Below, piece after piece: positions 44,776 through 55,023 of a stretch of 64,000 nucleotides of DNA. A program made the position numbers and the translations under genes. The stretch is from positions 34,353,683-34,417,682 of the forward strand of contig CM055101.1 in assembly GCA_029204225.1 (NCBI GenBank). Reading direction: 5' to 3'. The stretch is from Diphasiastrum complanatum (Eukaryota > Streptophyta > Lycopodiopsida > Lycopodiales > Lycopodiaceae). Each line of letters opens with the position of its first letter. Position 1 is the stretch's first letter. The notes beneath the pieces were generated by a model. That model was not told where the DNA came from. It was given only the letters and a program-made list of their open reading frames with translations, and made no database searches.

Positions 44776-47600
44776 CTAAAAATTCTCGAAGCACTCTAGA
44801 GTTCTCTGCCGGCTATTAACAATCGCCTCGGGTTCATGTGGTCCACTCACGGAATTATCACGAAGAAGTTCCACTAGATCTTCCACAGGGACCAGGGTCT
44901 CCCCAACCCCCAACGAGGGTTTCAACTTACTAACGTGGAAAACAGGATGAATTCCAACATTAGCTTGAAGTTCTAGTTTGTATGTGACCTTGTTTATCAC
45001 TTGGATAACCTTAAAAGGACCGCAATACCTAGGTGCCAACTTTGCACAGTTAATAGTTTTCAAGCCCCTAGAGGGACTAGGGACTCTAAAAAACACCCAG
45101 TCATTGACCATGAATACCTTGTGCTTCCGAGATAGATCAGCATAGTGCCTTGCCCTGTCCTGGGCATTTCTTATGCTATCTTTAGCCAGCTGTAACATTT
45201 CTTGCATATCCGCAAGGAAATCAGCTGCGGCTTGCACCCGTAGGTTTTTCATGCCAACACTAATTGGTGATCGAGGTTAAAAACCATACATAAGCATGAA
45301 AGGGCTGAATCCGGTCGCTGAATGTTTTGCACTGTTATATGCAAATTCCACTAGTGGAAGGTACTGTTCCCAATCAGACTGCTGATGGCTTACATATGCT
45401 CGAAGCATATCCTCCATCGTCTGATTAGTCCTTTCCGTTTGACCGTCTGATTTCGGATGATTTGTAGAACTTAAACTTAAAGTTGTTTCCAACTTTTCAA
45501 ATACTGCTTGCCAAAAATTTCCAGTGAATTTTGGGTCACGGTCACTGACAATATCGCAAGGCAGCTCGCACAGTCGAAAAAGCTTCTCAACAAACAGTTG
45601 ATCTAGTTCTGAAGCTTTAACAATAGTATACGTTAAGATAAATTGAGCAAACTTCGTAAGTCTATCAACAATGACCCAAACCGAATCGTGGCCCTTCCCT
45701 GTACGTGGAAGCCCGACCACAAAATCCATAGATATACTTTCCCACTTTCCGGTAGACATATCTAAAGGATGTAATAGGCCACTAGCTTTTAGCCTCTCTG
45801 CTTTATTTAACTAGCAATTAGTACATTTAAGTACATAGGCCTCTACCTGACTTTTCATCTTAGGCCACCAAAATTGCCTTCGAACTAAGTCAAGTGTTCT
45901 TTGTATACCCGGATGTCCTGCGCATGGACTATCATGACACTCATGCAAAATTTGGGCCCTTACAATGTCATTCTCCAGTACACACACCTTTCCTTTACGA
46001 AACAAAATCCTATTTCGAATTAGGAAATCCGTTTTAGTCTTTCCCTAATTCGAGGAATCTTGCAAACCTGAATCGACCCCCGAAAGTACTTGTTGCCAAT
46101 ACTTTTCAAAAAAAGGATCGGACTCATATAGTCCTTGAAGAGACTGAAACAACTCCGGTTCTATAACAGTAAAGCACAACTGATTAATAACCGGTAACCG
46201 ACTCAAAGCATCCGCTAGAGTATTTTGACTTCCTTTACAATAACGTATACAAAAGTCAAAGATTTGCATCAGCTCAGCCCATCTAGCTTGCCTCCCCTTT
46301 AAATCTGTAGCATCACAGAAATATCGAAGAGTCTGATGATCCGTCAAAACTTCAAATCTGGCTCCATACAAATAATGTCGCCAAATTTTCAAGGAATGAA
46401 CAATTGCAAATAGTTCCTTCTCATAGGTACAATACCTAGACTGAGCAGGATTGAGTTTCTTGCTTTCATAAGCCACAGGATGTCCATCCTGCATCAAAAC
46501 AGCTCCAAAAGCATAATCACTGGCATCGGTCCTAACCACAAAAGTCTTATTAGGATCGCCAATGATTAGTATTGGTGCCAAAGTGACACTTTTCTTAAGC
46601 AACTCAAAACAATTATTCATATCCTCCTTCCACACCACTAGTGGACTCTTAGCCCTCCGGCTTAGCTTCTTATAGCCTTTCAAGGCCTAGGTAAGGGGAA
46701 ATGCCAATCGAGCACATTGGGGAATATGCCGACGAAAAAATCCCACAAACCCCAAGAAAGACTTGATTTTCCGAACTGTGGTGAGGATAGGCCAATCAAT
46801 AACCCTCTGGATACGATCAGCCTCAATCTCCACCCCCCGTTCAAAAACCTTATGCCCCAAGTAGGACAAGTCCTTAGCAAAAAAGTCACACTTAGACTCC
46901 TTGGCAAAGAGCTTTTCCCTTCTTAGAATGTCCAAGACAATCCTAAGATGCTCTTTATGTTCCGCCAAAGTCTTACTGAATACTAGGATATCATCTAAAA
47001 ATACCACTCCGAATCTTCCCAAATATGGCCTGAACAAATCGTTCATCATTTGTTGGAAAGTTGTCGGTGCATTGGTCAAACCAAAAGGCAACACCAAAAA
47101 TTTGTACCAAAGCGAGTTCGAAACCCGGTTTTTGGTATATCTTCTGCCTTAATGCGTATCTGATGGTAGCCCGATCTTAAATCTATCTTGGTAAAGTACC
47201 CAGCACCACCAAGATAGTCTATTAGATCATCCATCCGCGGCAGTGGATATCTATTCTTAACGGTTACCTTGTTCAATTTCTTATAGTCGACGCAAATCCT
47301 GATAGTCCCATCCTTCTTGGCCACCAGAACCACTCGTGATGCCCAAGGAGGCTTACTAGGTTGTACCCACCCCTTTTTTAGGTAATCATGTGATTGCCTA
47401 TTTACCTCAGCCTCTTCCGATGCACTCATCCTATAAGGACGCTGTGCAATTGGAATTGCTCCAGGTATTAGGTCAATTTTATGATCAACTGTCCTTTCTG
47501 GTGGTAAACCTACAGGAAGGTCTAAAAAAACATCATTGAATTCCTACCTAAGTTCATTATAGGCTTCAAATTCTGTAGTGTTCTCACTGGGTATATTCAT
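44776..47600 (-). pseudogene. G2 pol: RT, RNase H, integrase
   Basis: RT frames (47429-46687) show '[20 protein letters not shown]', '[20 protein letters not shown]', '[14 protein letters not shown]' and catalytic '[13 protein letters not shown]'. RNase H (46683-46045) has 'FVVRTDASDYAFGAVLMQDG'. Integrase (46005-44776) has the zinc region ('CHDSPCAGHPGIQRTLDLVR', 'CTNC'), Asp in 'SMDFVVGLPRTGKG' and 'SDRDPKFTGNFW', and Glu in 'HPKSDGQTERTNQTMEDML', then the C-terminal '[11 protein letters not shown]'. Frames are separated by single stops or shifts (about 47100, 46685, 46030, 45800, 45265), so the copy is recent but not active. Confidence 0.93.
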
Positions 47601-49178
47601 GGCATTTATGTTAAGTTCTTCATCATTGGAGCAAATGATATCATTATGAAAACATAAATAAACTTTAAAATCAAAATTTTTCATAATAGAATTAAGTTCC
47701 TATTTAGAATAAGGGTTAACATTTTTAGTGTCAACACTTAAACTAGCCTTGATCTTAATTAAAGAATTCTCATCCATAAAAGATAAAGATTTTTCAACAA
47801 AATCAATTCTCAATGATTTGTTCTTATCAAAATGCCATTGTTGCGGGTTGGCTCAGTTGGTTAGCTTGACATCCAAAGTTTCTTTGGTCTCAGGTTCGAG
47901 CTTCCCCTTGGAAACCAAGAAACATTGTTGCCCAAGAACAATATCTACATTAGCTAATTGAACGGCATGGAATTCTAGTTTTTTCAGAGTAATCGTGAAT
48001 GTGCAATTCTACACCAAGAACAATAAAATCCATCAAATCGGAATTACTTCCCGATGCCATTGTCACACGGTATTTTTTCTCACTTTTTTTGGTAGGAAGG
48101 TTTAGCGTCTGCACCAAATTTACATTAATAAAGTTATGAGTGGATCCCGTGTCAAAAAGAACATTAACAACTTGATCATTAACTTTACCTTTAATGCAAA
48201 TAAGGTCATTAGGACCAAAAACTAAAGAACTAAGGAAACAAACATCCATCTCATTACTTCGAGATAGATTACCTGAGGTTGAAGCTTGTTTTTTGACGCA
48301 ATCACGTGCAAGGTGACCCTCGCCATTGCACTTGAAGCACAGGTTCTTCTTACGAGCTTCAGCTTTATCATTGCCACCATGATGTTTTTTAAAGTTTTTC
48401 TTGGTTTTCTTAGGATTGTTGGAATTGGGATGTGTTTCATTAACGACTTCCCTATCCTTCCTCTTAAATTGAAAACCTTTTTTCTGCTCATTAGGCTGTT
48501 GACCCCTAGGTGGCTTAGGTGTGTCATCAAAGTATTTTGCAGCCCTAATAGCATCTTCTAGGGTTTTGGATGGTTCCTACGAACATCCACTTGATAATCT
48601 TTTGGTAACCCATCAATAAACATTAACATTTGTACCTTAGGCATAATATCACTATAAAGTGGATTTAGGTACTCATGAAAATCTTGAATAAACTGTTCCA
48701 AACCTTTATTCATGGTTAGATGGCTCAACTTTTGGAAGTGTTCATAGTCATCTAAAAGTGGTAGAAAATAATCCCTAAAAAGCTTGCAAAAATCATCCCA
48801 TGTACAAGGTTGATTGCCCTTTGCAACTAAGTCATCCCACCAAACTAGGGCTCTTCCTTCAAGGAACATAGTGACAGTGGATAACTTCTCAGATTCAGGG
48901 AATTGGTTCATGGCAAAGTATTTGGTCCAAACATTCAGCCAAGAACTTACCACTTGTAAGTTCCTATCCTTCTTTTCTCCCTTAAACACTTTTACAGGAG
49001 GTGGAACTACATGTTTCTTCTGATTGGCTAACCTAGACTCTAAGTCTTGGTTTCTTTGATTAGTTTCAAGAAGCTGCTTATTAGTGGCTTGAATTTGTTG
49101 GTATAATAGTTCAAGAGCTTGTGCCACATTGGATGGGTTTGATAGATCAAATGTTGGGTTTTCATTGGTTTGATCCAT
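47590..49178 (-). pseudogene. G2 gag and protease
   Basis: Gag starts 'MDQTNENPTFDLSNPSNVAQ', with capsid 'TMFLEGRALVWWDDLVAKGN' and 'FIDGLPKDYQVDVRRNHPKP', then a one-base shift. A zinc knuckle C-F-K-C-N-G-E-G-H-L-A-R-D-C follows near 48340-48300 and the protease motif 'VNVLFDTGSTHNFI' near 48170. Downstream protease sequence is interrupted by the 78-bp mini-retroposon at 47845-47922 and continues 'DKNKSLRIDFVEKSLSF'. Confidence 0.9.
47836..47931 (+). mobile_element. tRNA-derived mini-retroposon, copy 3 (78 bp), inside G2
   Basis: The insert 47845-47922 lies between perfect 9-bp duplications CATTGTTGC (47836-47844 and 47923-47931). It has a good polymerase III A box (TGGCTCAGTTGGTTAG) and B box (AGGTTCGAGCTTCC), a central hairpin CCAAAGTTTCTTTGG, and the 3' end CCTTGGAAACCAAGAAA. 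It is tRNA sized but does not fold as a full tRNA, having no acceptor-stem complementarity, and it interrupts an otherwise continuous protease frame. Confidence 0.92.
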
Positions 49179-49199
49179 TGGGGTTGCTTGTGTGTTTTC

Positions 49200-50234
49200 C
49201 TATTATGCAAATACAACAACAAGTGCTCAAATTAGAATGATAGAAATGTTTCAATTGTTACATCCAATGCAAATAAAAAGCATTTACTTCTAATCATTCA
49301 ATCTTATTGTTTGTAAGCTCAATCCAAGCCTACTATTTGCAAGCTTAATCCACGCTTAAGAGGAAAACAACAACAAGCTACATTTGCCTTAATCAAAAAC
49401 AAAAATGAAAACCAAATCTTTATGTAAACTTCAATCAACTAATCCAAGCTAATGTTTACATAAAGTTCCCATTCCATTCCCATTCCAATTCTATTTGTCA
49501 TTTCAACAGCAACCAAAGTTTTCACATTTCTCACTATTCTAGATTTCCAAAACCAAGAAACTAGTGTCTAGAAATGGATAACTAATGAAGCTTTATGAAA
49601 ACTTCAATTTTCAGATCTGATTTTCAGATTTACATGTCTGAAAATCAGAACTTCAAAATGACAAAAAATAGAATTTCAAAACTTGTTTTATGCACAAAGT
49701 TACACTACCATTCCCTTCCTACATTGTCATCTTCATGAAACTAGGAGATAGAAAGGTGTAACTAATGAAGTTTGAATGAAAACTTCACTTTTCAGATCTG
49801 ATTTTCAGATTTACAGGTCTGAAAAACAGAACTTCAAAATGAAAATCAGAACTCCAAACACTTCATTTATGCAAAAAAAAAACACTAGTTTTGATCAAAA
49901 CACAAAGCTAGAATCAATCTTTTTGCCAAAAAAAGTTTGTGTATGTAGAGGAAGACTTCCTCTACCTATCCCACAAATCTTTTTTCAGAACTTTTAAAAA
50001 TCCAAAGCCCACTTTAAAACTTCTCTAACATTATCAAAAATCAGCCCCTAAACAATTCTATAAGCATCACTACTCTCTTCCAAAGAGAACTAGATTCATT
50101 GGGTACTTCAACTACAAGCTTCCTACAACTAGAAAAGCCTATAATCTTCCCCAAAAAATTTTTTAGTTGGTGATCTTAATAGAAATTAAATAAGGTTAGA
50201 AAGGTTACCATCCTTTGTCTAGCTCTGATACCAC
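49200..50234 (-). other. G2 5' leader and primer binding site
   Basis: AT-rich untranslated leader with two similar blocks (TTCAGATCTGATTTTCAGATTTAC at about 49613 and 49793). The primer-site complement GCTCTGATACCAC lies at 50222-50234, directly before the 5' LTR. Confidence 0.85.
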
Positions 50235-51313
50235 TTTTACAAGTAGAGGTGAGGAAGTCCTCCAAATCCAAGGTAGAGCCTCCAAATGTCCTCCAAGCAA
50301 CCTGCAAGCTTCAAGATGCTCCTTAACTCCAAGCTAGGATGCCTCCACCTGCAAGTAAGGATCTGCAAGCCTCCAAGGATCTCTCCTCCACCTGTGTCCC
50401 TACTCTTTAAACACAAAGATAGATAACAAGCTGGCCTCAAGTATTCACCACCTAACCATAGCTAGATCCAAGCTCCAAGCAAGACCTATCTAGCACTCCC
50501 TTGCTAACCATAAACAAATCACAAGCATACCACAACACTCCATAGCATACTCAAGATCCAAACCCTACTTATGTCTCATACCATAAGCAAGATCCAAACC
50601 TCAAACATACTACCACAAGAAAGCACTCTACACAGTAGTAGCAACACTAGAGCATAAGCCAAGCAAACAAAAGAGATCTCTCCCCCTCAATGGGCGCCCT
50701 ACTACCCTCATATAGATGGTCCATGGACCCCTCCAATGCACTATGGAGTTCCATGCTCATCCAATGAGAGAGAGAGAAGACTAGGGGAGTTAAAGAATCT
50801 CCAAGAGCCTCCATAGGCTTATGGAATGTCAAGAGACTCCTTCCATAACCTATGACTCTTTGAATGTCTTTCTTGTGGGAGTTGGGAACTCAATGGACAC
50901 CTTAGAAGGGCGCCCTCCTACTAGGTCCCATTGCCCAAGTTGTACAGGTATACTTTGGTCCTAGACCAATAAAGTGATATGGTTCAAGGTTGAGGCCCAA
51001 GGTTTAAAAAAATAGTCATCCAATGACTTTCTAACCCCTCACTAGGTTCCATACCTCCATCCAAGGCATAGACACCTACCTGCCCTTAATCAAGGACACT
51101 AGTACCTTAATCTAAGACACCTACCCTTAATAGTGAGGGTACCCCTTATCCAAGGGTCACGTGACCCCATACCTCCAACTAAGGTATAGTCACTTGTCTG
51201 TGCTTATCCAAGGGCACATACCCTTAATTCTAAGGGCACCTTGCCATATAGCCCCCAACACTAAATGGACTACTAGGGGTCTGAAGTACTGCTAGTTACA
51301 TAGGTATGTAACA
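50235..51313 (-). repeat. 5' LTR of G2
   Basis: 1079 bp ending GGTATGTAACA at 51313, followed by the GTGAG duplication. Confidence 0.93.
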
Positions 51314-52601
51314 GTGAGCGTGGCTGAAAACCGTACATCAGCATAAATGGGCTGTATCCCGTAGCTGAATGTTTGGTACTATTTTAAGCAAACTCTAATA
51401 TTGAGAGATACTCATCTCAATTAGTCTGCCTCTTGCTTACGTATGCATGAAGCATATCCTCTAGCACCTGATTTACCCTCTCTGTTTGACCGTCCGTCTG
51501 TGGATGGTCGGTGGTACTCATATTAAGTTTAGTATGGAGATGATGGAATACTGCCCTCCAAAAACTTCCATCAAACTTATTGTCCTGGTCGCTGACTATG
51601 TCGGAAGGTAGACCGTACAATTTAAATAGCCCGTCTACAAACAACCTCGCTAACTGTGGAGCTCTAACGGTAGTTTTGGTAGGAATAAAATGAGCCATTT
51701 TGGTCAGACGGTCAACTATGACCCATATAGCTTCATTACCCTTTTGGGTTCTAGGCAGGCCTACTATAAAATCCATGGAGATACTCTCCCATTTACTAGC
51801 TGGTATCTCTAAGGGCTGCAACAACCCTCCTATCTTTAAACGCTCTACTTTGTTTACTTGACATTTCTGACAACTGGTTACATACTGTTGGACGTCCTTT
51901 TTCATATTGGGCCACAAAAATTGCCTACGAAGAAGCTCATAGGTCTTCTGTATGCCTGGGTGTCCCGCACTAGGATTGTCATGACATTCATATAGGACCT
52001 GCTGCCTATAATCCTTTGAATTGGAGACACATACTCTATCTCTATAGAGCAAGTACTCATCTTGAATGAAATATTGTTTCCATTTGAATCCTTGAGTCAA
52101 CTGACCCTCAACCACTGGGGTTTGCTTGGGTATTAAAGGCTCAAAATCCTCAACGTCATCTGACGACATATACTCGGACTCGTCATCATCCTCAATGGAA
52201 GTTGTCATATTCTTGGATGAACTGGCACCAGCTGTGGGGACTGGTTCTGGAGTCTGTAACTTTCTACTCTGGACTGAGTTCCAGATAGTAGAGAAGAATG
52301 CATCATGCTGGTATTTCCCTCTCAAGGACTAACTCATTACGAATTTGAGTAAAACTCAGCTCGTTTATCATAGGCATTCTGCTAAGGGCATCTGCTACTG
52401 TATTGAATTTCTCCCGTCTATATCTAATAGACATATCAAACTCTTGTATCAACTCTGCCCAATGAGCTTTCCGATCTCTAAGCTCAGGTTGATTGCAAAG
52501 GTATCTGAGACTCTCATGGTCTGTCAGGACCTCAAAGTTGGCACCATACAAATAATGCCTCCAAGTCTTAAGGACATGGACTATAGAAAAGAGTTCCTTT
52601 T
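51314..52601 (-). pseudogene. G1 RNase H end and integrase (right of G2, left of L3)
   Basis: From the L3 boundary leftwards: RNase H 'KELFSIVHVLKTWRHYLYGA', 'FEVLTDHESLRYLCNQPELR'. Integrase follows with 'CHDNPSAGHPGIQKTYELLR', 'CQKCQVNK', Asp in 'SMDFIVGLPRTQKG', Asp in 'SDQDNKFDGSFW' and Glu in 'HPQTDGQTERVNQVLEDML', ending 'GYSPFMLMYGFQPRS' at the GTGAG duplication. A TAG interrupts after 'KRQTN'. An acidic linker (about 52260-52140) precedes the integrase zinc domain. Confidence 0.92.
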
Positions 52602-53433
52602 TGTGAAAAATGCAAAAATAAACTTGGTAGAGGCCAAAAATCTTGTATATAGATAAACACACATGTGTGGAGCCTGTTCCCACGTGTGAAAATAATGTAC
52701 TTGTCATGTACCATAATCATATAGGTTGTACATATGATTTAATTCAAGTTCTAGTGGCTAAAAAGGCCAAGAACTAGTTTTCTAGACATATGACACATGA
52801 CATCAATCTATTGATTGCATGAGCCACATCCTTTGGTTAGGTGTCATATCACATGTGTAGAGGACAACTCACATGTGTGGAATAAGCCGAAGTAGGCGAA
52901 TTTTGACTTCTAAAAGATTTCCAAGTAGATCTCCATATAAAAGAAAAATGGACCAAAAGTGCTCAAAATAGAAGGTGTTGTCCAAGTGTCAGTTTTGCAT
53001 GATGAATCATCATATGACAAAACACCTTCACACATGTGAGATCAGAGGGATGATCAGTACCATGAGCTCCCACTTATTGTATATATAGAGCCACATTTGG
53101 CCATAATCAATGTGAGACAACAATCTTGGTTTTGGAAGCAATTTTGAGTGATTCTCTCCATTTGTCTACATTTGTTTTGATTGTTTTGAGGTTCTATCAA
53201 TGTGTATTTGATTTTCAGGTTGGAGTCCGTACTCAGACAGTGTTTCACACGTGTGAAACCAGAAAGTACACCTACCTTCAATTAATGATTGTTCTTGTTA
53301 GGATTTTGTGTCTAGAATTGATCTAGATTGATCTTAATCTCAAGTAGATTGATAGATCAAGTAATCTGACAACCAATCCCTCTTGATGATTAGATTAGGA
53401 TCCACTCTTGGTCCTTTTTGTACTTTTTGCACA
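52602..53433 (+). repeat. 5' LTR of L3
   Basis: It starts TGTGAAAAATGC and ends TTTTTGCACA. It contains several palindromic boxes (CACACATGTGTGG, CCCACGTGTGAA, TTTCACACGTGTGAAA) and a TATA-like TTGTATATATAGAG near 53079. Confidence 0.96.
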
Positions 53434-55023
53434 TGGTATCAGAGCCTAGTACAAGAGGTTTTGTTGAAATTGATAGGGTTAATCCAAATCAAGGCCAAAA
53501 TTTGCAGTTTTTTGGAAACTAGTCAAATTTTGTGTAGCAAGTTGGATTTGATAGCTATCCTCAAAATTTTTGGTCCAGATCTTGTTGTGGGCTATAGGAA
53601 CCCTTTTCACACGTGTGAGACCATACAACTCTGATTTTGATTGAGAAATTTAAAAAATTTGTAGAATTTGACTCACATATCCAATTTGAGTGATTTTTGG
53701 TGCAAAATCAAGCATTTTCTATAGTGAATCTAATACTTTCATTAGTTCTTGGATTAGATCAGCCAAAAATCAAAATTGAAACTTGAAATAGGTGCATTAA
53801 TTGATCTTCCCTGATTTTTTGAGTGTATGTTGAAGTTAAGAGAGATTTTGCTAAAAATCATAGATTAAGGAGTGATATGCAAGGTGAGAGGTTGAAATCC
53901 ATTGTACCATCACTCTAGATTTGTTCAAGAGTGATAGGGTTAAGTTTAGAAGCATCAATTTGCTAGAAAACATCTGTCCTCCAAGTGAAACCTTTGAGAG
54001 TTTTTAGTGCATATAGAGCATCTATGCAAATCTTTTGTAGAATTTGACATAGATTGGCTTCAATTGAGAGTTCTAGAAAAGAGATTGAGATCCAAGTCAT
54101 ATTGTTCAACCCTACTCAATTTGTTTTAGTGATTGCAAGGTTTGAAAAGATTCATTAAGGTGTCTATGGCAAATGTGTAGAGAGAGATCCAATTTTCTAA
54201 GAGTTTCTTCCTTTGTAGAGGGCAAGATCTAGAAGCTCATTATGTGTTGTTATTGGTGGAGAATTTGTATTCTCCTAGGTGATCAAATCTTTCTAAGTGG
54301 CATTAGATCTTTGAAGCACAATATCTTAGTGAGAAAAATCACAACTTTTGATTTTGAATTTCACTCCAAGTCTTAAAAAGTAGAGTAATTGGTGGAATCC
54401 AATAGGAGTGATTGAATTCAATTTATTGAGCAAAAATTGACATAGTATGTATGAAACTCAAATTAGTTCTATTCAACTTTCTTTGTGAGAGTGTGAGGGT
54501 CGATTTGAGATCCCATTGGATGTCTAGAATGAGGAGGAGTCCATATTTGAGTATTCATGCATGGTTGAGATCTTTGTGAATCTTTGGTTGTCTAATTTTT
54601 TAAGCTTTGTGAAAAATTGGTGGTATAGTTTGTTGTCAAATCAAATCAAATTCATTCTAAATCTCAAGTGTGAGATTATTTGGGTCAAGAGTGAGTCCAA
54701 AAGAAGTGATTAAGTTTGATTTTCATGTATTTGAAACAAAACCCATCTTTTGTTTAAGAATCTCAAGTGTTGAGAGAACTAGTCAAGTGAAAAGGAAAAT
54801 CTAGGTGTCAAATCTTTTTCATATCCATTTCAACTTTCAAAAGAAAGAGTCATTGGTATTTGATGAGTCCAATAGGAGATTGGATCTGATTTCTTTAGTG
54901 ATTTTATTCAAAGATTGCGTGCTTTTGTCTTAGTGATCAAAGCAAAGTTTCCAAGTGACTAGTCATTACTGTGAAGATTGTTTCTTAGGTTTGTGAGCTA
55001 GATCTTTTGTAGATCCTTCTAGA
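53434..55023 (+). other. L3 leader
   Basis: About 1.6 kb of AT-rich sequence after the primer site without a long frame. It is composed of loosely similar sentences (AGTGAT, GAATCC, TTTGATTTT) and may hold packaging or other cis signals. Confidence 0.6.

Larger units (their letters stand above)
43631..51318 (-). mobile_element. Element G2: complete Ty3/gypsy with GTGAG duplication
   Basis: The body is 43636-51313, flanked by GTGAG at 43631-43635 and 51314-51318. The left LTR (43636-44686) and right LTR (50235-51313) are highly similar; the right has about 28 extra bases near 50395. The polypurine tract is beside the left LTR (TTTAGGGGGAAGGAA on the minus strand) and the primer site GCTCTGATACCAC sits before the right LTR. 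Order from the 5' side is gag, zinc knuckle, protease, RT, RNase H, integrase. It sits inside the integrase of G1. Confidence 0.95.

Noticed and set aside
47845-47922. A functional tRNA gene
   Set aside because: A and B boxes are good, but there is no acceptor-stem pairing or proper anticodon arm, and the unit has target-site duplications inside a protease frame.
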